From positions 124,001 to 188,000 of the forward strand of contig RBZT01000546.1 of the NCBI GenBank assembly GCA_003693705.1: a DNA stretch of 64,000 bases, read 5' to 3'. The notes below the pieces were generated by a model, which saw only the letters and a list, made by a program, of their open reading frames with translations, was not told the DNA's origin and made no database searches. Of the stretch, positions 22,500 through 35,000 are shown piece by piece. The position numbers were made by a program, and so were the translations under genes. The DNA comes from Polymyxa betae (lineage: Eukaryota; Endomyxa; Phytomyxea; Plasmodiophorida; Plasmodiophoridae). Each line of letters begins with the position of its first letter. Position 1 is the first letter of the stretch.

Positions 22500-22725
22500 A
22501 TCAGTCCACCGCCCAACACTTAGTTCTGCAATCGATTAAGAAAATGACAATGTAGGGCTGCAGCCTTATTAGTAACAAAACGTCTAGAATCACGACTTGA
22601 CTGAATGAATAGGCAGCCGTTACTAACTAGATTTTGTATCACAGAGATTAGGGTTGGCAGACGATAAATAACTCTGCAAAAAAAATTATTGGTGCTTAAT
22701 ATACAGATTGATTTCATGTTTATTT
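22500..22725. promoter_or_regulatory. Short spacer with telo-box-like motif
   Basis: 226 bp between the erlectin start and the stop of the coiled-coil gene on the same strand. ATTAGGGTT at 22647-22655 matches the telo-box core. A reverse ORF at 22520-22717 has no recognisable features. Confidence 0.35.
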
Positions 22726-25700
22726 TTAGTATTTCTCGTCGTTTCTCAATTTGACTTTGCTACGTTCGACTTCTTCGACTAGAGACTGAATGATAGCATT
22801 CTGCGGACATATCCTGCCAATCTATGGGTTCACGATTACATAATTGCAAATAGAAGAAATCAATATCAAAACCTCAGCAACACAGAGCTCCAGTTGATCA
22901 CATCGCCGGCTAACCATATTTAGATCTTGCACCACTCCACTAATTTTTCTGTCACCTCTGGTCTACAACCACAGAATTCAGTCAAATAGTTACTCAGTAA
23001 TCAGGTTAACCTTATAATCAAGCATTGCTTGTTTGAGCCTCAGAATCTTGGACTCGTAACGCTCTTTCATCACCGCATAATCACTTTGATTGCTTCATGT
23101 TATCCGTCAGTGAATGAGATCCAGCACATCACTGCGACACTTACATGGACAGGCCTTCAACTTCTCCAGATTGACGAGACAACTTATCGATTTCCTGCAA
23201 TAGCTGCTCCTTGTGTTTCACCATTTCTCCTATCCTCTGCTTTAGTTTGTCGCGCTCGCCGCTGGTTTCTTCAACTTGCTTCTGTAGGAATCTATAAATA
23301 CGGGCAGTATTACAGCCAGGATTGCTCTTACGAGTAGTTTGTGGTTGGTAATCTCGCTGATCTTCAATTGCTGCTGATGCTTCAACTTTTGAGATTCCAT
23401 TGCTTCAATTTGTCCCTAAATATCATTGAGGAAATGTCGATTTTGCTGTTCTGATGTTTTACTTGTCGAGCGTTGTCCTTCAATTTCAGTTCATGTATTC
23501 TTGATTCTAGCTTCTCACGTCCATTCTGCAAAAAAGTCAGCACTTACAATTATATAGTAAAATCAAACTTTCAGTACTTGAAGACTGGCAATCTTGTCTG
23601 CTGCGATTTCACGATCTTTCTGACTTGTCCTGCGAAGGTCTTCGATTTCCGCAACGAGATCGGTATTGGTGCAACGAAGAGTTTCGATTTCTTCTTGAGC
23701 GAGTTTGGTCTAAAGCTAGATTAGGAGAATTTTACAGACGACAAAGAAAGGGAAACCGACTTTGGACTTCACAGCTTGCCTGAAATGTTCAGCTTCCATT
23801 AATGACTGCTCTAAAGCAAGCATGCTAGATTTGCTCTCAAGTATTTCGTTTTGAAGCAACTGTGTTGGATTGAGGAGAAAATGAGAATAAATCATTCGTC
23901 AAACCTTTATCTCGACATCACGCTGTCTGCAGATGTCCTGAGAAGTTTCAAGATCTCGTAAAAGAACCTGTTCCCAAATATCACGATTCGAATCCCAGAA
24001 CCAAAAAAAAACGCTAAATACCGTGTTGTGGTCTTCTAATTTCTGATTGAATTTCAGCAATTCTGTGTACTCTCTTTGTCGGACGTCCAGCTCGACGCTC
24101 AGTTCGGTTATTCGTGACTGCAGGAACACAATCTCGTTCTGACGATATGAGATTGATAAGCCATTTGATAACACATCCAAACCTGTTGAGACGGTCCGTT
24201 GCATGAGCTTTTAAGATCATCGATTTCTTTCAACAGCTTTGAAATTTGAGCCTGTCAACATTATCGATATATATTCAGCAAACGTCCAGTTTTCCATACT
24301 TCAGCGCTTCTGGTGAAGGCCTCCAGTTCGATTTCTCGCTGTCTGTTAACCTCTCGCTCTTGTTCGACAAGGTACTGTGATCACGATTACTACGAGTTGG
24401 AGCAGATTGAACTAGCTTACAGTAAGATTCTGATTTTCTTGCTGTAAACGTAATATCTCAGCTTGTTCGGATTCAACAATAGCCTCCAGCTGTTCCAAAG
24501 TTGTCAGTTCTGTCGCAAGCAATCAATCGAGTAATCATGGGTGGGGAGTTAATTGTGATGGTACCAGCATTTAACTGCTGCTCTAATCGATTATTTTGGT
24601 ATTGATTATCAGACGCACTTGACCTCAAGTTAATCTCAGATTTCAGAACGGCGTTGCCAACCAGATCCCAAACAAGCGACTATTAGAGTATCAGAAACAA
24701 TCCAAATCTATGAAAGTCCCCTACTTTACAATCCGATTGGACACTGCTTTTTGAGAGTAAATCGCATTTTGTCTGGAGGTCGTCGTTATTCGCTCTCAGC
24801 AAGGATATCTCGTCTCCCATCGAAGCTATTTGGAGCAGAAACTGATCACACTGCACAAGTTAACAGTTGAGAACCAGTTCAATCCAGAATCGTACATTTT
24901 CGTTCAGCGACTCTTCGTTTTGCTTCGACGCAGCCAAATGCAATTTCAGAGTTCTCAGCTCGTCATTCTGAGCCCGGAATCTCTCCCAGGCGTTCTTCAG
25001 ACACTCTTTCTTACTTTTCAATGCAGCACAAGCCATCGTGTTTAACTGCCTTTTGTTGAAAGGCATACAGGACCAACAGCAGATTGACTTACTTTGAGAG
25101 TTTCCAGTAGATTTTGTGCATATTCAGAAATAAGTGAACATAACGACTCCATTCTTCCACAACGTATGACGACTTTCTCGTAACGTTCCATATATTGATC
25201 GTGCTTGTAGGTCTCTTCAAATTCCGACAGATCTTTTTTATGCTTAGCATAAATTCTCTTCAAGTCATCCTGTTCGCATCATCATCTCGAAACAGACTTC
25301 AAAAAAGTATTTATTGTAAACTACCTGAGAGTTTCGATAAGCTAACTGGAGCTGTGCAAGCTGATTACGTAAACGTTGATCCTGTTCTTTCAAAACAGCA
25401 ATTTGCGACTGAGTATGAACAAACAGTGAGGATTGCTCCTAAAAGGAAATTTTAATTGAAAACATACATGCTGAGATCAATGCACAGACCTCAACTTCAT
25501 GCATTTTCCCTTCCAAATCGTGAATAAGGTTAGAAGCCAGATTCTCTTTCTGCCTGTAAGCGTTTTCCATTTCCTTCATTGTCAGCGTATGCTGAGAACG
25601 CTCCCTAGATTTTCAATCAGAATTATTGTTTTCATCTTGCATTACAGAATTAGAGAACAGTTCGATTTGCTGTAATAGTTCCTCAATCTGATTGGTTAGC

Positions 25701-26738
25701 TCTTTAACATTCTGTTGGCTATTCTCCAGATTTAGGGACAACTGTTGACATTTTTCGGTCATCCCACCCAGCTCTTTCAATAGAAACAGTAAGAACTTCT
25801 CAAACACTGTTAACGGTCGTCATTACCCGAATGTTTTTCAGCCAAGGTCTGTTCAATATTCTTGAACTGTTTAAGTTTCGCATTGAGATCAGCAATGACA
25901 CTATTTTTTTCTGCCATTGAAGCCGACTGTGCAGAGCATCGCTGCTCAATATTTCGATGTTTGCATTCGAGGCTTCGAACTTCATCACGAAGCAGTTCGT
26001 TGCTGATACAAACTACATACAGAGACATCAGGATTTCCCGAGAACGAAACGTGCAAACTGGACCTTGATCAATATGCTCTCGCAACTCAGAGGCTGTCAT
26101 GGTTTCAATCGTCTCCGGGTCGAGGATGTTAAGCTCTGCAGCACGAGCTGCAGAGGCGCTGGGAGTTTTTGGGAGCGTCACCTTTTGAATAGTTGGAAGT
26201 GGAGTTCTTTCAGAACAGCAATGAATCCTACGTTGATTTCAAGTTTGAAAGGAGGCTCACATTTCTGTTTTGCACTCGATAACTCAGCGTTCAAACGCTC
26301 GTTCTGCTCTTCCAGAGCAGCGAAGCGCTCTGACGTTTCCTGCCGCTCAATAGTGATGCTTCTTAACAACCGAGCAAATTCTTGCTGCTTTTCGGATTCA
26401 ATGTTACTTTTTTCTTGCAAAACTTGAACTAGACGTTCAGCTAAGCTTTGGTTCTGATCATGCAATTGCTAAACATTGAAATAATCAGCATATTCACAAA
26501 GCAGTGCGCCATAAATTCTGTCAATACTTACTTGATTTTCATCAGTTAGCTGATGATTGATTTCTAGGGTTTCTCTCAGCTTTGATGATTTTAACTCATA
26601 CTGCTGATACAAACGTTCGCCTTCGCTCCGAATCTCATTATATTTCAGCTCGAACTGGCGACAGTCTTCTTTGGCGTTGATCAGAGCTTCTTGACATTGG
26701 CAATTACAGCGCTTGCGAATATTTTCTTTATTGCTCAT
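22726..26738 (-). CDS. Long coiled-coil protein (roughly 1000+ residues)
   Basis: Not assigned to a family. The N-terminus MSNKENIRKRCNCQCQEALI is followed by about 15-20 exons that all read as heptad-rich helices. Examples are RLVQVLQEKSNIESEKQQEF, SERFAALEEQNERLNAELSS, LRDEVRSLECKHRNIEQRCS, and CQQLSLNLENSQQNVKELTN. A segment with TPSASAARAAELNILDPETI breaks the coil. It ends IIQSLVEEVERSKVKLRNDE-KY before TAA at 22726. Introns are 40-60 nt and keep frame where checked; the exact exon map needs cDNA. Length and near-continuous coil suit a centrosomal, basal-body, Golgi or flagellar structural protein, but nothing in the sequence decides this. Confidence 0.65.
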
Positions 26739-26848
26739 CAGTCATTTATCAAGCCAGCTGTTGGCAGAAAGAGCTGAAATCGCAATTTTAGTTTGAAGAC
26801 AAGTGCGAGGTGGACGTAACCCACATCACCTTTTGTTTCCGCTCCTTT

Positions 26849-26940
26849 CTCTCTCTCTCTCTCTNNNNNNNNNNNNNNNNNNNNNNNNNNNNNNNNNNNN
26901 NNNNNNNCTCTCTCTCTCTCTATCTATCTCTTTTTCTCCC
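26849..26940. repeat. CT microsatellite containing a 43-N assembly gap
   Basis: A pure (CT)n run reaches 26864, Ns fill 26865-26907, and CT/TATC-type repeats continue to about 26940. The gap is probably unresolved repeat, so its true length is unknown. It lies between the coiled-coil gene start and the acetyltransferase stop. Confidence 0.9.
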
Positions 26941-27061
26941 TCTCTCTTCCTCTCTTTGCTGAAAGTATGGGACCTACAAGGGCTACGTTACGCTTAGCTG
27001 CCTAAGCACGTGCGATTTCTACATCAACGCTATGATCCTCTTCGAACAGAGACTAATTGTT

Positions 27062-27499
27062 TTATCTATGCCATTTCATTAGATAAGCGTCACGACCTGC
27101 GATATAATAATCGCGAAGCAGCTCCAGCTGCTGAAATTGCTCTGTAAAGTAAAATTTCATAGCAGGACGATCGGGATCGACATGAAGGCTCAGTGCAGGG
27201 TGTCGCTCTTTGGCCCACGATATTAGCTGCCGGCCAAACCCTTGGCGTTGGCGATCTGATGCGACCGCAATTTTGCAAATATGCCCGGATCTGGATACGA
27301 TCATATAACCGACAACCTTCTCTTCATCGTCAAACATAATGACGAAATCTTGGGATTGTTTACGAGCCTCTATCTCCAGGGTTGCTGCTAGGCTCTCATG
27401 TTTTGGAAACAAACGCCTCTCAATAGTAATACAACCCTGTAAAAGTTTGTATTCTCTATCAGATAGCTTCTTAGCCTTGGAGAGAGTAATGATCTTCAT
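27062..27499 (-). CDS. GNAT-family N-acetyltransferase
   Basis: Single-exon gene of 145 codons. The GNAT core is clear: DEEKVVGYMIVSRSG (beta 4), CKIAVASDRQRQGFGRQLIS with the acetyl-CoA pyrophosphate-binding motif R/Q-x2-G-x-G, then LHVDPDRPAMKFYFTEQFQQ (motif B, RPAMKFY), and an aromatic C-terminus. An Rxx-type cleft and small size suit RimI/Nat-like enzymes, but the substrate cannot be deduced. No targeting peptide is evident. It is divergent from the CBS gene with 229 bp between the start codons. Confidence 0.8.
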   Translation of the reverse strand: MKIITLSKAKKLSDREYKLLQGCITIERRLFPKHESLAATLEIEARKQSQDFVIMFDDEEKVVGYMIVSRSGHICKIAVASDRQRQGFGRQLISWAKERHPALSLHVDPDRPAMKFYFTEQFQQLELLRDYYIAGRDAYLMKWHR

Positions 27500-27728
27500 T
27501 GCTCCGAAACCATTTCAGGTGCTATCATCATGATCAGAATCAGAGAATCTTGATAAATTGCGCGAAAGTTGATGCAGCATTGTTTATTTGCGTGACGTGG
27601 CCGCGGACGCAGATTTTGCACTGGGAACTTGTTCCTAAGGGACACAACAGCAGTGTACCTAATCCTTTTACTTATAACTCACATATTGTGGTCATTGTCC
27701 TTCGTCGCACGCTAGCTTCATTGTCATC

Positions 27729-29709
27729 ATGTCGCGAAAGCCAGAATGGAGGTTAGGGCTCGTTTGACACAACCCTTTCTTGTTATCAAATGCTCGGTTT
27801 ATTGCAGGTTTGGACAGCCAAAAATTCTGGACAGTATTCTTGGGCATATTGGCGGAACGCCCATGGTCAAACTTCATAAGATTGGAGCAAAAGATGGGCT
27901 CGATTGCGAACTAGGTTCGACAGTTTTACCGATATCAAGCCTGTATTTAGTATTTTGTTTAGTTGCCAAATGCGAGTTTTTCAATGCTGGAGGCTCTATC
28001 AAAGATCGTATTGGTCTCAAAATGGTTGAGGACGCTGAGAAATCCGGAAGGATTAAGCCAGGGGACACTCTGATCGAGCCTACTTCTGGAAATACAGGAA
28101 TTGGATTGGCTTTAGCTGCAGCTATCAAGGGATATCGTATGATCATCACGATGCCTGAGAAGATGAGCCAGGAGAAGGTACTGTTCTCGTTCTCTCAAGA
28201 TGCCATTGATTTACTCTCCCCGTCAGGTTGATGTTTTGAAAGCGCTTGGTGCTGAGATCATTCGAACTCCAACTGAAGCCGCCTGGGATTCTCCCGAATC
28301 GCATATCTCAGTTGCAATAAGGCTGCAAAAAGAGATTGAAAATAGCCACATTCTTGATCAGTACAAGTACAATGTCTTCAATTCGACAATGGTCATGAGG
28401 TGAAGACATGCTTTTGTTTAGGAACCCGTCCAACCCTCTAGCCCATTACGAAGGCACAGCTGAAGAAATTTATCTGCAATGTGGTGGTAAAATTGATATG
28501 ATTGTAATGGGTGCCGGAACTGGTAACTGTCATGATATACCATATGGCAACATTTTAAACTGCTTTGTCAGGTGGTACTATTGCAGGAGTCAGCAAACGT
28601 CTCAAAGAACTGATTCCTGATATCGTTGTGGTCGGAGTTGATCCTGTTGGCTCACTTTTGGCTCAGCCTGACACACTTAACGGCCCTGTCCATTCGTACC
28701 AAGTCTGATTGCGAATGATTTACTTGAAAATCAGTCTAACAAGTGTGTCAAGGTGGAAGGAATCGGTTATGATTTCATTCCCGAAGTTTTAGATCGGTGC
28801 AAGATCGACTTTTGGGTCAAGACCGAAGATGCTTCTTCTTTAAAGATGGCCCGAAGGTTAATTCGCGAAGAAGGACTATTGTGTGGCGGCTCTTCTGGGG
28901 CCGCAACGTACGCTGCTGTACAGGCAGCGAAATCACTGAAACCTGGTCAACGTTGCGTTGTGATTCTCCCCGATTCCATTCGAAATTATATGAGCAAACA
29001 CTTGAGCGATGATTGGATGGCAGATCACGACTTTTTGGATGCCAGCATTGTAGAAATGCAGTCAAAAGCTTGTTGGTGGTCGGATAAAAAGGTTTCAACG
29101 ATGTTTTTACTGGCTACTTCCTGCTGAAAATGTGTAAAGGTTTCGGATTTAAATCTAAACACGCCAATGACAGCACTGCCTACAATGACTTGCAAAGATG
29201 CTGTCCAGTTGATGCATGTATGGAAACTAGAAACTTTTCCAGTTTGGATCTGATGTTACTGGTCTATGTAGAATCATGGATTTGATCAACTTCCAGTTGT
29301 GAATAGTGAAAACGAGGTCCTGGGTATGATTACCGAAGGCAATCTAATTTCACACCTCCGAGGTGGTCGTGTTCGTGGCTCAGCACCAATTTCGGAAGTA
29401 TTGTGTAAGATCGCGTTGCGTAAGCAGAAATGGGTTTAAACGTATCCGATAGATCGCAAATTCAAGCAAATCAAGCTTGATACGCCGCTGGCAACTTTAT
29501 CGCGAATTTTCGAAACTCATCATTTCGTTTTGGTAGTGACCACGCAGAAATGTGCATCCAGCCATGATCAGGTACACGAAAAAACAGTCGTGTATGGTGT
29601 TGTGACTCGCATTGACCTACTGAACTTCATAATGGGTGGGATTGATGGCAAAGCGACTCCTCGCAACCTTAGCTTCGATCTTTCTATGTCTAACAATCAC
29701 ACAAAATAA
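27729..29709 (+). CDS. CBS: Cystathionine beta-synthase
   Basis: PLP enzyme condensing serine and homocysteine to cystathionine. The first exon is short: MSRKPEWR, intron, then [20 protein letters not shown]. The PLP-lysine motif reads [15 protein letters not shown], and [16 protein letters not shown] the phosphate-binding loop. SHILDQYKY, a GTGGT-type loop split by an intron (MGAGTG/GGTIAG), and [13 protein letters not shown] follow. The C-terminal half carries a regulatory CBS-domain pair ([57 protein letters not shown]). It lacks the roughly 70-residue N-terminal haem-binding region (CPxxH) of animal enzymes. Introns are about 40-55 nt. Confidence 0.94.
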
Positions 29710-29747
29710 AGAGTTCGTACCTTTTGAGTGATTTCTTATGAGGTTGT

Positions 29748-31175
29748 TTATTGCATGGCGAACAAAGCGTCTGCAAGGTCTTCGAACAATAAAACACTAC
29801 GCCTATCTTGTACAGGAGCTTTGGCGAACACCTCCGTTATGATCGTGGGATCGACACCCTTCAATCCGGCTCGCAGTACTTCTTGTTTGGATATATACGA
29901 TTTGGCTTTCCGCTGACCGAACGCGAATGCCATACGCTTCCTGGTCGAGGTGGTCTTCAGCTGCAGTAAGCCAATTGTGGCGATCCAGGTCAGCTTAGCC
30001 CTGCTTATGCCGGGTTCGGCGGTTGCAACCATCTTGGATAGAACTGCTTCTGCACCATCGTCGCCAAACCGTGCTGCGAACTGCTTGATTTCGTTGCTGC
30101 TTAGAAATCCATCTTTATCGACATCGAATTCCTCCATGAGGGCATCGATTTCGTGCTTGTCTTCAATCGAAACGGTTTCCAGCATCAGCTCGGATACTGC
30201 AACAAGAAGCTTGGACATTTTGGATGACATTCTTGATTGCCTTCGAAGAAATTGTGTTCCTGCCTTGATTGCCTGGAACATCGGATTCTGTTCGATGGTC
30301 ATATTCGTGATCCAAGGATGGTTAAGAACCTGCTCGGCCGTCATGCGTTTAAACGTATCTCTAGTTAGAAGGTTCTTCAGCAAGTCACGTAGCTCCTTTG
30401 ACATGGATTTCGACAATCGCAGCCTTCCCGATTTGACTTCTTCCCAGTTGCTGAACGGAATCAGACCGGTAACGAGAATGTATAAGATGACGCCCATCGA
30501 CCACATATCACATGCTTTAAGCATCAGACCCGAACAAACGCTATTCTCGTCAATCATCTCTGGGGCGATATACTGCATAGATCCGACTCGATCACGATAA
30601 TAGGAATCGTCACGAACGATACGTCCCAGGCCGAAATCGACGAGGACCAGGTGCTTAATATCGTCGGCGTTAGCGAAGACGAAATTCTCGGGCTTTAGGT
30701 CAAGATGGACAATGTTCTTGGAATGGCAGTAACGCACCGCCTCGGTCATGCGGCGAATTAAACTGGCGGCCGTCGATTCCGGGAAGACATCGCGTTTCGC
30801 GTCGAGTACCTCAAACAAGTCTGTTCCCCGCATCAGGTCTATGATGATATAGTAGGCATGCTTGTCCTCGTAGACCTCATGCAGTTTGATGACGTTCTCG
30901 TGCTGGATGGCGTTCAGCAGTTTGACCTCGATATAGAACGTATCTCGCGAATGCTTAAGCATCTTATCAAGCATTTTGACAGCGAATGCCTCCCCCGACT
31001 GCCGATGCCGGGCTTTGTAAATCTTTGAGAACCCGCCTTCGCCGAGTTCTCCGCGACGCTCATAAACTTCCCAAGGCGATCGCTGCTGGATGCCGAGCCT
31101 TTCATTGATTTCCGGAGTAGTTATATTGTTCTTATCAACCTTTTCAGAATGGGATTTTGTTGAACATTGTCCCAT
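29748..31175 (-). CDS. CDPK-like calcium-dependent protein kinase, likely N-myristoylated
   Basis: Single-exon Ser/Thr kinase of 475 residues with C-terminal EF-hand region. ATG 31175 gives MGQCSTKSHSEK, a consensus N-myristoylation site with Cys4 for palmitoylation, which argues for this start; the frame upstream to 31331 has no ATG. Kinase motifs: GELGEGGFSKIY, AVKML, HLDLKPENF (catalytic loop has HLD rather than HRD), VDFGLG, GSMQYIAPEM and DMWSMGVILY. After the kinase one canonical EF loop is present, DVDKDGFLSSNE. The other expected EF-hand positions are degenerate (for example GQRKAKSYISKQEVLRAGLK). So calcium sensing may rest on one loop. It overlaps no other gene; the anoctamin start is 903 bp away on the opposite strand. 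Confidence 0.9.
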   Translation of the reverse strand: MGQCSTKSHSEKVDKNNITTPEINERLGIQQRSPWEVYERRGELGEGGFSKIYKARHRQSGEAFAVKMLDKMLKHSRDTFYIEVKLLNAIQHENVIKLHEVYEDKHAYYIIIDLMRGTDLFEVLDAKRDVFPESTAASLIRRMTEAVRYCHSKNIVHLDLKPENFVFANADDIKHLVLVDFGLGRIVRDDSYYRDRVGSMQYIAPEMIDENSVCSGLMLKACDMWSMGVILYILVTGLIPFSNWEEVKSGRLRLSKSMSKELRDLLKNLLTRDTFKRMTAEQVLNHPWITNMTIEQNPMFQAIKAGTQFLRRQSRMSSKMSKLLVAVSELMLETVSIEDKHEIDALMEEFDVDKDGFLSSNEIKQFAARFGDDGAEAVLSKMVATAEPGISRAKLTWIATIGLLQLKTTSTRKRMAFAFGQRKAKSYISKQEVLRAGLKGVDPTIITEVFAKAPVQDRRSVLLFEDLADALFAMQ

Positions 31176-32078
31176 TGTCTTAGCGCCCCTAATTACAGGT
31201 TTGGTTTGGATCTTGTTCACTTGTTTGATCGAAGAACGCGGAATGCTGCGACGAAAGGGCAAACTTTGCCCTCGTCCGGGAACAGTACAGAAATAAGGCG
31301 AATGCTCGATTCGTGTGGAAACAACGATCAAATGCCTATGATCGGAACCAGAGCGATAGGAATGGAGAAAATCCCCCGGCCCGGAAGATGACTATACATC
31401 AGATCGATCGCCTCGATTATTGTGAAGTCATTTTGTCTCAGTTTTATGTTCCGATTGGACCCTTGGAATCGTTGGTTTTGCACGGTTCTTCAGCTTTCTA
31501 GTTCAGTGAGTTTCGATCCTGGACTTCGTCGTATGGCAAGAGACAAATGCTCTGATCAATCAACGTGTTATGTTTCACAAAATGCATAAACCTAATGCAA
31601 ATCACGACAGCACATGCAACATATATCCCGAAACGATTCAATAAAATATAAAATTAACTGCATTGACCGCATTGAACAAGAGCTGGTCCACGATTTACTG
31701 AAATATAGAAAAAGTTATGCTGCCTCGATCATGAGATATTTCGCAGCTGTAAGCATCGTGGTTCTGGCGGCTTCGAGCAGAAACAAAGCGCATTCGGGTT
31801 GCCAGCTGCCGGATGCAGCAGCATCGATGTTTCAGTACCGGTAGATGGAACCGCTAGACTATCAAACAAGCCATTATAGGTATGAATACACCTACACTGT
31901 AGAGCTTACAATCATGCAATAACGTAAACATGTGCTCATCCTATATCCTCATTCTGTTTCACTCATACTGAGCAAACAAGTGCGAGTTGCTCATACGCTC
32001 TGGGGGCTTGTGTCGTTTTATCATTCGTCATCTTCTTCTCTCTCGCTTCAAAGGGTTAGTGGTGTCCGCTTCGCTACG
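31176..32078. promoter_or_regulatory. Long intergenic region (divergent)
   Basis: About 900 bp between the starts of the CDPK-like kinase and the anoctamin. A small plus-strand ORF (31614-31844) has no features that would support coding. No repeat, RNA gene or telo-box was found. One of the longest non-coding stretches in the window. Confidence 0.4.
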
Positions 32079-35000
32079 ATGACAGCCAGTCATGCCATCC
32101 CAGATCCGGTACGATAGAGATCCTCGGGTAACGCCGTCGTCGCTGGGTGCATGAATGGCATCAAGGCGATCCCAGGCAGATGACATGGGAAGATCGGTTA
32201 GGGCGGCCTCGGTGTCACGCTCGCTGACGGGTCGGGCAAGCAGTGGGCGTTCAGGCAGTCCAATCTCGCAGATTGCAGACCGAATCGTTTTTCAGAACGG
32301 AATGATGAAATTCACGAAAGCATTGGCGGCCAAATCATCGAATAAGTTAGTAAGCGTATTGACGGTCATCAGAAAAGTTGATTTTGATTAATGCTCAAGA
32401 GTGGTGGAAATCGCGCATTCGGTGACAAGAGCTGCTTTCGATCAGTCGAAAAGATATGCCAGATTGAAATTAGAGGAATTTAACCGTTATCAGGTTTCGC
32501 TCAAATTCTTTACTGCTATGTTTCGATTGATGACAATTTAGTTCGCCATCATCTGCGAAGGCGATCTCGCGGCGGCCCCATCGGAATCGTTGAAATCCTC
32601 GCTAAGGCGATTACCAAGAGCCGGGATATCAATTGATATTTTATACCCAAATGATGCTGAGGATGTGAATATACACAAATTCATCATCGTGATGTTGCAC
32701 ATGGATGCGTCAGCCATTGAAGAGATGTCATACGCACTCCAGCTGGAACGCTGGCTAAATTCCGGCTGCCAGGGTATTCCTAACCAAGGTACAAACCGAG
32801 CCGATTTGCATTATAGTGAAAAAATTCAATGCGGGTAGGATCGATATTGTTTGCTTTGGCTTTATATTCAATGTCATTGCAGAATGATGGTCCTGGAGCG
32901 TGCTGGGCTTCAGCAAGGTAAGGACGGCATTGCAGCTGTTTTGGCGCTTCCGTGTTTGCAATTTCAAGTTCGCTTTTATGAGGCACATCTTCGACAATTA
33001 TCCTGGTTTCGACTGAAGCATTTCTTCATGGTTGGCACCCTGCTATTTCGAGTCTGACCTATTTAATACTTTTCAGAAGTTGGGTCCTCAGTCGAAAATC
33101 GCTTCCAATGCGGGTTCAAAGAGTGATCTGACTGAGGAAAATACATACAATGTAGGATATGAGTATTTCATATTCGAATTGAGAAGGCATTTCGGAGAGG
33201 TAGTCGCCTTCAATTACGCTTTTGCTCTTCACTTCTTCAAATGGCTGCTTATTCCAGCTCTGATTGCCTGCCTCATCGAATTAGCACCGCTTGGCCTGAT
33301 CAGCCACCGCTCGCATGCGATCGCAATAATCGTCTTTGGTTTGGCGATGACATCGATATGGATACCTATGTGAGTGTATGTCTGGGCTATCTATCGTCCA
33401 TAACGTGTTGCCTACTCAGTATAATTCGAACATGGCAACGAAAATGTGCAGAGCTGTCTGTCTACTGGAACACCAGCAACATTAACGAGAGAGCTTATTT
33501 AAATCCCCATTATGTGAACACAGATAACTCGCATGATGGCCAACGATTTAGCCGAAAACGGTCGGTCTCAGTCGTACGAGCATCATCTTCGTCATCAAAC
33601 TGGATTTATGTGCTGCCTCTTTACGTTATTTTATTCGCGATGCAGGTTAGTTGCGGATTTCGTCGGCCAAGACTGATTTCTCAATGTTGCTTAGTTTTCT
33701 GTGATTCTTGTTGGGACGTCCTTATTTATCACTGCCCATGTCTCTATCAGGGCAGTCCCAAACTGTCACAATACTTCGTCTTCGCTCTGCTTTTCGAATC
33801 CGGTCAGATGGTTTTCATCAAGTGCTATATCTGTAATGACGGGGAGCTTGATGTCAATTTTTCAGGTACGTTTTTAGATCCATTGTATTTGTGGTTGTGG
33901 TTTAGTTTCTATTTGCAGGTGAAAGCGAAATCTGTTGCTGTTTGGCTAGCTAGGCTTGAGAATTTCCGATTGGAATACGAATATTACAATTCGCTAATTC
34001 AGAAAACTTTCTGGATGCAATGGATCAGCCTCTACTCTTGGTTTATCACATTGTCTTTCTTGTTCGTTGCATTCGGCGATCGGTTGAACTCATTTTTGAA
34101 AACCAATGTGCTTTCATTTTTGGTATTCAAAACCGATGATCAAGCGTTAGATTTATTCGAGACGCTAGTATCACCAATTTTTGTTAGCTTGAGTTTTAAC
34201 TTCGCTTTCGGAACAGTAAGCGGTTGTAATTCAACGTTATCAATGCTAATTCAGCATTGATAGTTTTTTCCTTTTATTCAGTTCCTGATCAAGCATCGAA
34301 GGCTGAAGAAAGCTTTGATCCAGCCAGTTGAACTGCAACAAATCAACGACAGCGCTCGACTGGTGGCGGATAACTTTGCCAGTCAGCTTCGAAATGAGCT
34401 TAACCTCCCGGTACATTAGTTAGATTGAGAAAAATATATATTTGATTGTTCATAAGATCGGGATCTGCTGCCCAATCAGGCAAGCGTCTTTCAGCGATAT
34501 CATTCGAATGAAGAAATTACCAGAACGATCGGGCCATAAAGACTATGATGATATTATCGTCTGTTTTGGGCTGGTAGCTTCGTTCGCAGTTGTATCGCCT
34601 ATTATTGTTATCATCCTATGCGTCAACGCGTTATTTGAGGTCCATTCTGGCATAATGAAAATCTCATTCGGTTATCGAAGACCGGAGCCAAGGCGAGCTC
34701 GCGATGCAGGTTTGTCAACATTGGAGGTTTTCAGCAAAGGTTTGCATTCTAATTTCCAATCGTAGGAGCATGGGAGCAATACCTGTACGTCTGTATGGTC
34801 TTGGGAGGGCTGATCAGCGTTGGCCAGGTATGCTTCAGCACTGGCCATCTGGAAGCATTTCTGCCCAATTGCACGCTGTCAGATGGCTACACTCCAGACA
34901 AGAACTGCATTCCGGGCTCGTATAGGATAGTCGTCGCTCTATTGTTGGAGCATTTGGTTGTAATTACACAAGCACTGACGCTCAGCATGATTAATCGACA

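Noticed and set aside
26803-26997. ORF running through the CT repeat and N gap
   Set aside because: A Ser/Leu translation of a dinucleotide repeat, interrupted by unknown bases.
29950-30600. 216-codon plus-strand ORF opposite the CDPK-like kinase
   Set aside because: It is the antisense shadow of a well-supported single-exon kinase and its translation has no family resemblance.
31614-31844. 76-codon ORF in the kinase/anoctamin spacer
   Set aside because: No coding signature, no splice partners and no recognisable domain.
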